Origin: Trichomonas tenax
Lineage: Eukaryota; Parabasalia; Trichomonadida; Trichomonadidae
Assembly: GCA_023091735.1 (NCBI GenBank)
Contig: JALKBU010000181.1
Coordinates: 1 to 64,000 of the forward strand
Direction: 5' to 3'
DNA: 64,000 nucleotides
The notes below the pieces were generated by a model that saw only the letters and a program-made list of their open reading frames with translations, did not search any database and was not told where the DNA came from. This document shows, piece by piece, positions 19,482 to 28,700 of the stretch. A program made the translations under genes and the position numbers. The stretch's first letter is position 1. Every line of letters starts with the position of its first letter.

Positions 19482-20510
19482 GACTCCACTTTTTTTCTCA
19501 TTGACCTTTTTGAGTTTTGCGATTTTTAACGAGTAAACCCCTTCCTGGACAAATCTGATGAAAAATTTACGTGCTTTTTGGGGGTGCTGATTCTAGTGGT
19601 GCAATCTGTTTCATGATCTTAGCAAGGTATTACTTAATCATGATATGATTACAAACAGAAACCCATTACAAATCATTAATGGGCTTCTGTTATGAATCTC
19701 TTTGATGATTATAACAATACATCTCACTATTATAGCGTTCGCTCGCTTATTTTTGCTAGAGTTCCCCTAGAAAAATCAAAAAATAGAAAAGAAAAAATAC
19801 GCTTCGCGCAGGAGTCAAACGGCATTCCTTTGCTCATACATCGAGCATACCTAAAGTTATGCTACCTCAAGTTCACATAAAATTTGCTCATTGGTAACAT
19901 TACATATCAAATTTTCGACTTTACATGACAAATATCAGATAATAAATGTCAAAAATGGTGACTTTCATTATTTTACATGTCAAAATTCGCTGAAATCTCA
20001 TGGAGGCACGGAGATCCTCAAGTTAAATAGACAAGCAAATGCTATAAACATGCTCAGCACCCCTGAAAAGCACCGATTTCTTATTAAAATAAATAGAAAT
20101 ACTAAATAAGTTAAATTATTGCTTTTTTAAAAATACAAAAACAGAGTCTCATATTCTTAAAATAATAATCTATAATCACACTGTTTATGAATGTATTAAT
20201 TATAATTGATTTTGTTAATATATTTATAAATTCTGAGATTTAAAATAGGCTATATCTATATTATTAACATGCAGTTATACCTACAATAGATAAGAGAAGA
20301 GCTTCCATCATCTTCCAATACAAGATAGTGTTTGTTTAAGCAAAATCATATTGGATGAGAGGCTTGGTCTTTGTTTGCAGAGATATTATTGATACCACTG
20401 TAAACAGAACCCCAGAAAGGCACGTAAATGCTTTATCAGATCTGATCTATAGGGGGTCACTCGCTAAAAATCGCAAAACTCAAAAGAGAAAACGAGAAAC
20501 AAAATTAAGG
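19482..20510. mobile_element. MITE-like inverted-repeat element, copy 2
   Basis: A 1029-bp element flanked by a perfect 9-bp target duplication CAAAACTAT (19473-19481 and 20511-20519). Termini carry inverted repeats: left TTTTTGAGTTTTGCGATTTTTAACGAGT (about 19510-19537), right its inverse at about 20458-20485. The outer ends are more diverged. The same element is at 369-1409. A 62-aa frame (19692-19880, MNLFDDYNNTSHYYS...) follows TCATTA (19673-19678), an initiator-like site, but no transposase is present. A 9-bp duplication with moderate TIRs is the pattern of Mutator-like elements, which are known in Trichomonas. Assignment to that superfamily is inferred. Confidence 0.85.
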
Positions 20511-20655
20511 CAAAACTATTGAAACATTATTTTTTTATAGTTCAAAATAATAATTTTCGAAAAATTATATAATAGATTATGATTAATTTTAGATGTGTAA
20601 AACGAATTCCTAATAAAAATCACTCCAAAAATCAATAAAAATTAGAAAACGGTCA

Positions 20656-21723
20656 ATGAGTAACTTGTCGAGTTCTTTTAACGCCTCAGGACAATTCAGA
20701 GATCCATATGAAGCCTCCCTCGAGCTCGCTGAGAAGATCATTTCATCGCTGTCAGACAAAACAATAGTTTCGCGCTATTTTGAGCAAAAACAGAGAATAA
20801 TGAATTCATCTTCACGTTCTACGAGTTCTTCTTCATCGGGAAGGATAGATACTGGAAGGGCATATCAATCATACCAGAAATTCGTCGAAGAAAACAACGC
20901 ATTTAAAGAAGACATTTATCGACTGAAATCTCAAAAACCAGACTTCTCTAACTCGCAGGGAAATCAGGAATACGCAAGGCTTCTTCACGAAATGCAAGTA
21001 AACACGTTTAACGCTTCTCCTTCGAATTTTGATTCTGCACCAGCGGAATTGGATAAGCTTAAGAGGGTTATTGACGCTAAGCTTGATTCACTGTCATTTA
21101 TACTTTCGGGATTGAAGCAAGAGAACGCCCAGTTCAAGAAGCAATGGAATGAATGCGTTAACTCTTGTGAATCGCGTTTAGAAGCTGCTAAAGAAAAGGA
21201 GACACACGATGATATCAAATTTGAGCAAGATTTCTCTAAATTACAAAGCTCAATTAAAGAACACGAGAATCAGCTATTTTCTCTTCGTCAGGCCTATCAA
21301 AATGCTCTAGACGAGAATGAACAACTTACAAATCAACAGGGTGAGGCTAATGAGTCATTAGCTCAACTACAAGATTCTGTGGATTCTATTAATTCGAATA
21401 TAAACGAGTTAGAGACAGAAAGTGGACAGTTAATCGACGAAATAAAGGATCTTAGAAAGAATATATCAACAAAATCTAAGGAACTTGCGCAATTACAGAG
21501 ATTGAACAAAGTTGCTCCTGAAGGGCCATCAATCAACATCGGTGACGAAATAGAACGTCTCAAACAGAAGGTAGCAATATTGCGAGCTGAAAATGCACAA
21601 ATGGCGTTTGAATTGAAGCGAATGGAACAAAAGTCATCAAGTGATTCTTTAATCCCATCTACCACAATGACATTAGATGAAGATGAGTTGGCAGCTCATA
21701 TTCTTCGTTCTAAGCTTCATTAA
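20656..21723 (+). CDS. Coiled-coil protein, unknown function (355 aa)
   Basis: Not recognised beyond structure. Residues 1-75 are a Ser-rich, low-complexity head (SSSRSTSSSSSGR at about 51-63). From about 80 to 325 the protein is dominated by heptad-like Leu/Glu/Lys/Gln sequence, with two long coiled-coil stretches (about 120-280 and 300-325). The tail DSLIPSTTMTLDEDELAAHILRSKLH is less regular. This architecture is common among cytoskeletal and basal-body proteins, but also among tethers and kinetochore proteins, so no role is assigned. The second mobile element ends ~145 bases upstream and so may influence its promoter. TCACTCC (about 20620) and GTCAATG, which overlaps the ATG, are possible start sites. 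Confidence 0.85.
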   Translation: MSNLSSSFNASGQFRDPYEASLELAEKIISSLSDKTIVSRYFEQKQRIMNSSSRSTSSSSSGRIDTGRAYQSYQKFVEENNAFKEDIYRLKSQKPDFSNSQGNQEYARLLHEMQVNTFNASPSNFDSAPAELDKLKRVIDAKLDSLSFILSGLKQENAQFKKQWNECVNSCESRLEAAKEKETHDDIKFEQDFSKLQSSIKEHENQLFSLRQAYQNALDENEQLTNQQGEANESLAQLQDSVDSINSNINELETESGQLIDEIKDLRKNISTKSKELAQLQRLNKVAPEGPSINIGDEIERLKQKVAILRAENAQMAFELKRMEQKSSSDSLIPSTTMTLDEDELAAHILRSKLH

Positions 21724-21847
21724 TTCTTTATTTTTTTTTGTATATATTTTTTTCTTTATAAACCTGCATTTTTAGTACATTTCATTTTTGATAGCGAGAG
21801 TTTCGATTATTAAAATCAAAGTCCGTCATTTTTTTATTTTGTCACAA

Positions 21848-23233
21848 ATACAATTTCGAAGTTCTGAAAAAGATCGACAAGAACCAATTTATGACACAGA
21901 TCCGGACTCTCTGCGTAAAGGGAAGGACAGCGCTCCAAATATTGACCAGTTTAAAGATATTTTAGACATCGGATCTAATGATATTTTAGCGGAATTGCAG
22001 GAAGGCATTATGTCAGATAATCAAGAATTTATCAGTCTTCAACTTTCTCAAGCATCTCTCCTTTTTGTTTCAGGAGTTTGCACGATTCAGAAACCTGAGC
22101 CAGAATTTTACCGACGACTTGTGTTTTTAGCAGGTCAAATGGACGAAAATATTGCTGAGCAATCGATTTTACTTTTGTTAAACTTGTTTGTATTCTTTCC
22201 TGATACAAAAGTCGAAATAATCACTCAAGAACTCATAGTGGCGATCGTAAAGTATGCAAATAACGACGACATAGTCACGAAAATCAATGACTTCATTAAG
22301 AAATACCCAAATCACATTACAGATTTCATTCAAGCAGATATTTTTTCAAAAATCATCGAAACAATCACCAATAATCAAGAAGATTATTCCTTTAACTCAT
22401 CGTTGCGCCTAATGACAACAATCTCAGATATTACACAATCACCTGAAATCGCTCCTCAAGGATTGGAATTTGCGCGACATATTTATGAAGTTACAAAGAG
22501 ATTTGTGTTTTCTGTTGGAAAATTCACTCCCTCTGTGTTAAATTACTATAGATCGATTTTCCCTGAAATTCAAGATTTAATATTAAGGGACAATGTTTTT
22601 CCATATCTTATTGAGAATTCATTGAGCTTTAATTATGTATCATTTGAGAGCTCAGTTAATTTAATGTTGACTGCAGTCAATGAGCAAAATGCAGAAATGT
22701 TCCTCCAACTTAATATTGCATCACTATGCCATTCAATGTTTTGTCATGATATAGTTAAATATCATGAATTTGCATATAAGCTGCTGATACAACTCATGGA
22801 ATCATTCCCCATTGCTGTTGAAGCTTTCATGGTTGAACCGCATGCGACAGATATTATTCTTCATATGTCTGATTCTTTCATTGCTAGTATACTTTCAGCG
22901 AACTTATTCTCTATTATTGTTAAATATGATAGGATTCAATCTGTTGTAGATTTTGTCAATCGTGATGATGCAACATTCTTTGACAAAATTATTGAGTTAT
23001 TAAGTCTTGAATTTGACGATGAAATGATTCCAATGCTAGAAATGTTTCTTAATTATTTGCATCAACGATCTGTAGAACGGTCTCCATTATTCTTTAAGTT
23101 CGAAGCATGTTTGCAAAGTGAAGAGTTTAACGATGCTCTCGAAAACATCCTCAGCTTTGACACGCCATCAGAAGAATGTCAAAAACTTGTAGCAATGGCA
23201 GAAGAAATCAACAAAATATTAGAAGAAGATTAA
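21848..23233 (+). CDS. Helical-repeat (ARM/HEAT-like) protein, start codon unclear
   Basis: The open frame can be followed back to 21788 but has no ATG before the one at about 22010 (EGIMSDNQEF). The 70 codons before that look coding (SSEKDRQEPIYDTDPDSLRK, QFKDILDIGSNDILAELQEG). An initiator-like TCACAA (21842-21847) directly precedes ATA at 21848, one base different from ATG; I chose this as the likely ancestral start. The remaining ~460 residues are amphipathic helices with ARM/HEAT-like spacing, similar in style to the large trichomonad family of ARM-type proteins that includes importin-alpha relatives. An Arg/Asp/Glu-rich N-terminus would suit such a role, but no nuclear-signal groove motif is evident. 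The stop overlaps the convergent Cys-rich gene. Confidence 0.75.
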   Translation: MQFRSSEKDRQEPIYDTDPDSLRKGKDSAPNIDQFKDILDIGSNDILAELQEGIMSDNQEFISLQLSQASLLFVSGVCTIQKPEPEFYRRLVFLAGQMDENIAEQSILLLLNLFVFFPDTKVEIITQELIVAIVKYANNDDIVTKINDFIKKYPNHITDFIQADIFSKIIETITNNQEDYSFNSSLRLMTTISDITQSPEIAPQGLEFARHIYEVTKRFVFSVGKFTPSVLNYYRSIFPEIQDLILRDNVFPYLIENSLSFNYVSFESSVNLMLTAVNEQNAEMFLQLNIASLCHSMFCHDIVKYHEFAYKLLIQLMESFPIAVEAFMVEPHATDIILHMSDSFIASILSANLFSIIVKYDRIQSVVDFVNRDDATFFDKIIELLSLEFDDEMIPMLEMFLNYLHQRSVERSPLFFKFEACLQSEEFNDALENILSFDTPSEECQKLVAMAEEINKILEED

Positions 23234-23697
23234 TCAATTTGTTTATGCAGGATGATATGAGCAATATGGGCACTTTTGACTATATATTTTTTTGGGCATC
23301 TTTGCTCACAACATTTATGTTGTGAGCAAAATTGAAATTTATCAAGTCGCGGATTATCACAATTACGATCTGCACACTTATAGTTGCTGCAGTAACATTT
23401 AGAACCAAAACATTTTTCTCGATCGCACATGATACATTTATGTTCCACACAAAAACATGATTTACCTGCGCGAGGGTATTTACATCTTAGTTTACCGCAT
23501 TTATTCAGATCTTTGTTCGACTTTGCAGATGCAGATTCAATATCATCAATATATTCTTCATCAACATTATCTTCATTTTCATTTCCACGATTTTTGTAAG
23601 ATTGACGAGCAATGTACATAACTCTTACGCCAGGTGGAAGCATTTTAATGAGAATTTCTTGAGGAATATCATCATTAGCTTGGTTATTTCGAATCAT
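23230..23697 (-). CDS. Cys-rich putative zinc-binding protein (155 aa)
   Basis: The N-terminal ~70 residues are mixed and acidic (NENEDNVDEEYIDDIES). The C-terminal half has an internal duplication of a Cys/His pattern, roughly C-x4-C-x2-PR-x2-K-x2-FC-x2-HKC, seen at about residues 67-87 and 108-128. Each copy ends FC..HKC and the intervening segment (MCDREKCFGSKCYCSNYKC) is also rich in Cys. Metal binding is likely; the function is unknown. TCATA immediately before and overlapping the ATG fits the initiator. Its TAA overlaps the TAA of the convergent helical-repeat gene through the shared TTAA at 23230-23233. Confidence 0.75.
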   Translation of the reverse strand: MIRNNQANDDIPQEILIKMLPPGVRVMYIARQSYKNRGNENEDNVDEEYIDDIESASAKSNKDLNKCGKLRCKYPRAGKSCFCVEHKCIMCDREKCFGSKCYCSNYKCADRNCDNPRLDKFQFCSQHKCCEQRCPKKYIVKSAHIAHIILHKQID

Positions 23698-24454
23698 ATG
23701 AGATCAAGTGAAGTTATCGAAACTCTACTCGAAACTTTTTCATTGATATGATATAATACAAATCTCTATAATATTGTTAATAATTGTGTTCGAGCATGCC
23801 TATTCATTTTCAATATATTTTTTTTTTCTTGTTCTCAATACATATTTTTAAAGAATAACAAATAAACGCTTTGTAAATTGTCTTTAACAAATAAACTATT
23901 TGTAAACTTTTTTGACAAATAAACTTTTTGTAAACTTCACACGAGATGTAATCTGCTTTTTGCCACGTAAACAAATAAGGGTGAAATTTTTGACATCGAA
24001 TTAATTCAATATTTTTAAAAACAAACAACAGGTCATTCTAAATAAATGTTTTCAAATATTTGTCATGTAAACATTACGTTCGCTTAAACAAATTTTTGAT
24101 AGAGCCTATTCAATTTTATTAAATTCGCTTTAATAATTCTAGCTCTATGAAGCATAAGCACAATTTTACCGTCAAAAATATTTTTCTCTGAGAAACTCTC
24201 ATATTCTAAGGACATTATATGGAATACAATTAACCAAAATTCATTTCTATCGTTAAATTCAACATCACAAAAATTAAATTATCTCGTTGAATAATTTGAG
24301 AAAGATATTCTTTTCCGAAAATATTTATATTCTCTACACACAATAGTAACAAATTTTGCAACTTTTGAAATCCAAAAGTAAAAATATAAAATTCATATAA
24401 CACACACATATATCAATCTAAAAACAAAAATAAACAAATTTCAAAAAAATAATA
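23698..24454. other. Spacer upstream of CK1
   Basis: AT-rich spacer with the tandem repeat at 23858-23940 and one TGTCATGTAAAC motif (about 24061-24072). TCAATCT (about 24414) and TTTCAAAAAAAT close to the ATG are possible start sites for the kinase. Confidence 0.45.
23858..23940. repeat. Three tandem ~29-bp repeats
   Basis: Units start at 23858, 23887 and 23915, each ACAAATAAACNNTTTGTAAA followed by a T-rich tail. Each unit contains a dyad (ACAAATA...TATTTGT-like). It could be a small regulatory array for one of the flanking genes or just a minisatellite. Confidence 0.7.
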
Positions 24455-25672
24455 ATGGATTTTGCTCCGCCTTTACTCAGGTCTGGGGCGACAGTTTTAG
24501 GTAAATACCGGATTATCGACGAGATCGGGCACGGCTCTTTCGGGAAGATATTCACCGCCGAGGATAAGACGTCGCACGAGTTCGTTGCGTTGAAAGTGGA
24601 GCAAAACAGCGCGAAATACCCACAGTTAGAGTTCGAATACAAAACGTACACGAGATTTGCGAACACTACGAACATACCAAACGTTTATCACTACGGCCAG
24701 GACTCAACTTATCGATATTTAGCGATGGAATTACTTGGGAAATCGCTGGAGTACTGGTACGAGAAGAGAAAGCAGCCGCTGTCTCTTAAGACTGTTTTGA
24801 TGCTTGCCGATCAGATGCTTTCTTCTATTGAATTTATTCACAAAAAAGGACTCGTTCACCGCGACATAAAGCCGGACAACTTCGTGATGGGAATGGGAAA
24901 CAAAGCGAATGTTGTGCACATGATTGACTTCGGATTATCGAAATTATACAAAGATGTTGATAATGGTCGTCATAGTCGAATGCGTGAGGGTCTTTCGCTG
25001 ATTGGCACAGCGAGATATGCTTCTATCAATGCTTTGCGCGGAATTGAGCAAAGTAGAAGAGATGATATGGAATCGCTGGGATATGTGTTGATTTATCTGC
25101 TTAAAGGACAACTGCCGTGGCAGGGGCTGCCTGCTGAAACAATTGAACAGAAAAATGCGAAGATTTTGGAAGTGAAAATTCGAACTCCATTAGAAGTTTT
25201 GTGTTCTGGACTTCCTTCTGAATTCATACAGTATCTGAATGAAGTGAGGAATCTGGATTACGAAGATGAACCAAATTATAAAGGATATCGCTTGATGTTC
25301 AGAAATTTGTTTATGCGAAATGAGTTTGTTTATGATTACGTGTACGATTGGTCAAACATGATAGTAAGGCCTCCATCGGCACCACGTAAACCAGCCACAG
25401 TTCCGAATTCGCCGAGATATCAACATCAGAAAATATATCATCACTTACCAACCCTTTCACACAACCAGGAGCATGTGAACAGGGTTAACGATAACTTTCA
25501 AAGCCCCACACCAAGGATTGCAGAGAAATTTTGTTCGCCATCGCCGAGGTATCGTCCAACGACGACAAAGAAGATTCCAAAGGCCAAGACATCCCGTAAT
25601 TATATCATTCGTCGTAATGCTTATGGTGTTTTTGTTGATCCGATTCATCATTTGATTCAGCAGAGTCCGTGA
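24455..25672 (+). CDS. Casein kinase 1 family protein kinase
   Basis: Ser/Thr kinase, 405 aa. The catalytic domain is at about 18-300: glycine loop GHGSFG (25-30), Lys47 in FVALKVE, catalytic loop HRDIKPDNF (D137), DFG (158-160). The CK1 hallmark GTARYAS (184-190) replaces APE, with SRRDDMESLGYVLIYLLKGQLPWQG after it. All active-site residues are present, so it should be active. The tail (about 300-405) is basic and Pro/Ser/Tyr/His-rich (PPSAPRKPATVPNSPRYQ) with several SP sites, likely for regulation or targeting. Trichomonads encode many CK1 paralogues, so the specific role is open. It converges with the inner-arm dynein gene with a 127-base gap. Confidence 0.95.
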   Translation: MDFAPPLLRSGATVLGKYRIIDEIGHGSFGKIFTAEDKTSHEFVALKVEQNSAKYPQLEFEYKTYTRFANTTNIPNVYHYGQDSTYRYLAMELLGKSLEYWYEKRKQPLSLKTVLMLADQMLSSIEFIHKKGLVHRDIKPDNFVMGMGNKANVVHMIDFGLSKLYKDVDNGRHSRMREGLSLIGTARYASINALRGIEQSRRDDMESLGYVLIYLLKGQLPWQGLPAETIEQKNAKILEVKIRTPLEVLCSGLPSEFIQYLNEVRNLDYEDEPNYKGYRLMFRNLFMRNEFVYDYVYDWSNMIVRPPSAPRKPATVPNSPRYQHQKIYHHLPTLSHNQEHVNRVNDNFQSPTPRIAEKFCSPSPRYRPTTTKKIPKAKTSRNYIIRRNAYGVFVDPIHHLIQQSP

Positions 25673-25799
25673 GGCCTCCGCATGAATTTTTCTAATGCGT
25701 TTTTTATGTTTTTGAATAAATATAATATGTATGTTTTCTTTTGATGAAAATACAAATTTATTTTAAACATAAAAACATATAAAAAACATAAAAAATAAG

Positions 25800-28700
25800 T
25801 TAGTAAGGTGTTGTCAACAATAAAGCAGTTCCACGCAAAGTCCATTTGTTCGGGTTCTCATTTGATGGGATGTTCAAAGCAACAACGAAGTTAGTAGAGT
25901 GGCCTGTTGTGGACAAAACGCCCGCTCTTTCAGGTGTTCTGTAGACTGGGCACCAATATTCATCTTCAGATGGATCGAAATCGCAGCATGGAATGATGTG
26001 GATTGCAGGGAATTCGTTATAGACAACATCTGTGTCATTGTCTGCGAGCGCAAACTTGTTCATATCCCAGCGACCGCCATCAATGTAGAGACCTGTGATG
26101 TAAGCGCCATCTTCTGGAGATTTGATGATCTTGTCTGGCGAATCCTTCAATATTTCAGCCTTGAAGGAAAGTCTGTCGATTGGGAGTTTGTGCTTTCGAG
26201 AGTGCTGTTGCAAAACAGCTGTCAAGAAGCTCTGCGGGAAGAAAAAGCCTGGGAACCAGAAACATGTTGGCTCTCCTTTTCTAATCCAATCTCTTATGAA
26301 ATCAACACGCATGAGGAGATCCTTGAACCAGCTCGAAAGTGGTTTCATCGATGGATAGCTGTGACGTGACCATGCGTCTGGGACACGCTGCGAGATCAAT
26401 GATCTGTAGACATCCTGAGCATCAACACTCATTACAACTTGACCGCGAACTGCAAGGACGCAGTCTCTGAGTGTTTTGTGTATAACTTTAATGAGTTTGT
26501 TGTAACGCTCGACTTCTTGGTACAAAACAACGATCATTGAGTTCGGTGGCTCATCTGGATTGCGTTCAGTGCCTTCCTCACCAACAATTGATGGACTGGC
26601 ACCCTTGAATGTGATTTCGGCAATCAAACTGGAATCTAATTGCTCGGCAAGATTGACGACAGCTTCATCATCCTTGGAAGCAGATTCACCGCCAGTGTCT
26701 CTTGGCTGAACGTTCAAGACCCATGTGAGAATCTGTTCTGATAATCTGAGATTGAGGGCGTTCAAAGCCGTTGGGTGCAATCCGAAGATTGATGGAGAAT
26801 CATCGTTAGGAAGGTTGGAGATATGTTCGAAGATGCCAGCGAAGTCGCAGAGTGGGATTGAGGAATAAAGGTTTTCGGCATCATAGAAGAAGTTGTCTTC
26901 CAAAGAGTTGTTGTCAAGGAATTTGTCTAAAATTGCATTCATGCACCTTCTATCCCAATCATCAGTGACTCTTCCTCCATAGACAACTTCGCCAATCATT
27001 GTTCTAAGAGCTTGCCATGGAACAGCGTCGTGCTGCGTTAAGAACTGGAGAAGGAACTTTGTTGCGATGCTGAAATCGCTTGTGTTCCATTCGTAGGTCT
27101 TGTTGAAGCCAAGAGCACCATATCTCTTTCTCTCTTGGATTGTCGCATGGAAAATAGCAATCGAGTAAACGAGTTTCTTCCATGGGCGACTCTTCAGGCA
27201 TCCCTCCCACTTTTCGGCGCTGAGAGTGTTCATGAGGAGGCCGATGTTTGGCTTAATGCCGCTTGGAGGCTCTGAAGTGACTTTCACGGAGTTTCTCAAA
27301 ATAGAAATCGGGAATACATCAGTTGGCATTGATGAAAGGAAGAGTCTGAATTCAGAGTGGTATGTGTTTGCTGTGGCGGTCATCTTCTGAACAATATGTT
27401 CGAGCTTTGGAAGGAATGATGGGCAAAGATGGCAGTTCTGAAGGAAGACCCAGTCGCCATCTCTCTTTGATTCTTTAACAAGCTTTGAAGCTGTTGGACC
27501 TCTTCCTTGACCGAGAGAAAGAATGTGAAGCTTGCTCAGCACTCCGTGGTCCTCAGCAAGCCTCTCGATGCTTTCACGAGGATCTGCACCCTGAGAAAGG
27601 ATGAAGAGAAGTGGCGTATCATTAGATGTGTCAGCGAATGCCTCGTTAAGGTCAACGTGACTTGATTCGATGAATTTCTGTCCAAGAACTTCGCAGACGA
27701 ACTGCCTCGATATCGTGACGACCTTTCTCCTTGCAATGCATGTTGCGCAGATCAAGCGCATGAATGTCGACATCTTATCGAATGGTGCTGGAAGTGTGAA
27801 CATAGGACCGAAAATGAATGACTGGAAGTCATCGTAATTGGAGCAGAGAAGTGATGGAAGGTCTCTAAACTCCGGAACAGCGACTGAGAGGGCGCAAGCT
27901 TTTGCCCAAATACGAGGTTCGATTTTATCGATCGGTTCTCCGAATTTTTCGAGATCAACGTCCGGCGGTCCTCTTGTGAAAATCTTCCAGAGGTTGTTTG
28001 GAATAACACTTGTGCTGCGATGGAGCCATGAAGCGATCAAGAATGAGAACACTTGCCTGTGGTTAGAGAACAAACCGCGAGAAACATTCGAATAAACTGC
28101 AAATGTTGTTCTTTCGATGAATGCTCCACATCTTTCTTCGATATTTTCATTTGGCTCAGTGCTGTCTAAAACAGCATTGAAGATCCTCTTGAAGAACTCG
28201 AGAGAGTACTGATACATAGAATCGATGCCAGGAAGTTCTAAGACGATGAAGTAAAGAACAGAGCCTCTTGTAGCAACAGCTCTGAAGACTTCTCTCTTCT
28301 CGGCAATTTCCTTCTCTGTCTTCTGTGATTCAATGAGTCTTTCGCCGACCTGAGTGGCGGTAGATTTGGCTTCGTTTAGGGTCTTAATGAGCTGCTCGTT
28401 ATCGAGAATGTTGCCGCGTGATGTGAAGAGCAGGTGAAGGATTTGTGCCATAAGCTGTGAAAGCTGCTTTTGATCCTTTGAAATAGCGACAATAAGATCT
28501 GATCTCTGCTTTTCGAGTTCTGGCATTTCGTGAAGAACGACGTCTGAGAGTAGTTGCTCCTCCAAGCCTTCGAGTGTGACAGAGAAGTTGATGACGGAGA
28601 GCTGGATGAAGACATCAGGAAGATACTGTGGATTCGAAAGCTTTGTTGTAAGGAAGAGTCTGAACTGTGGATCATAATCAATCCATTTGTCGCCAACTTT

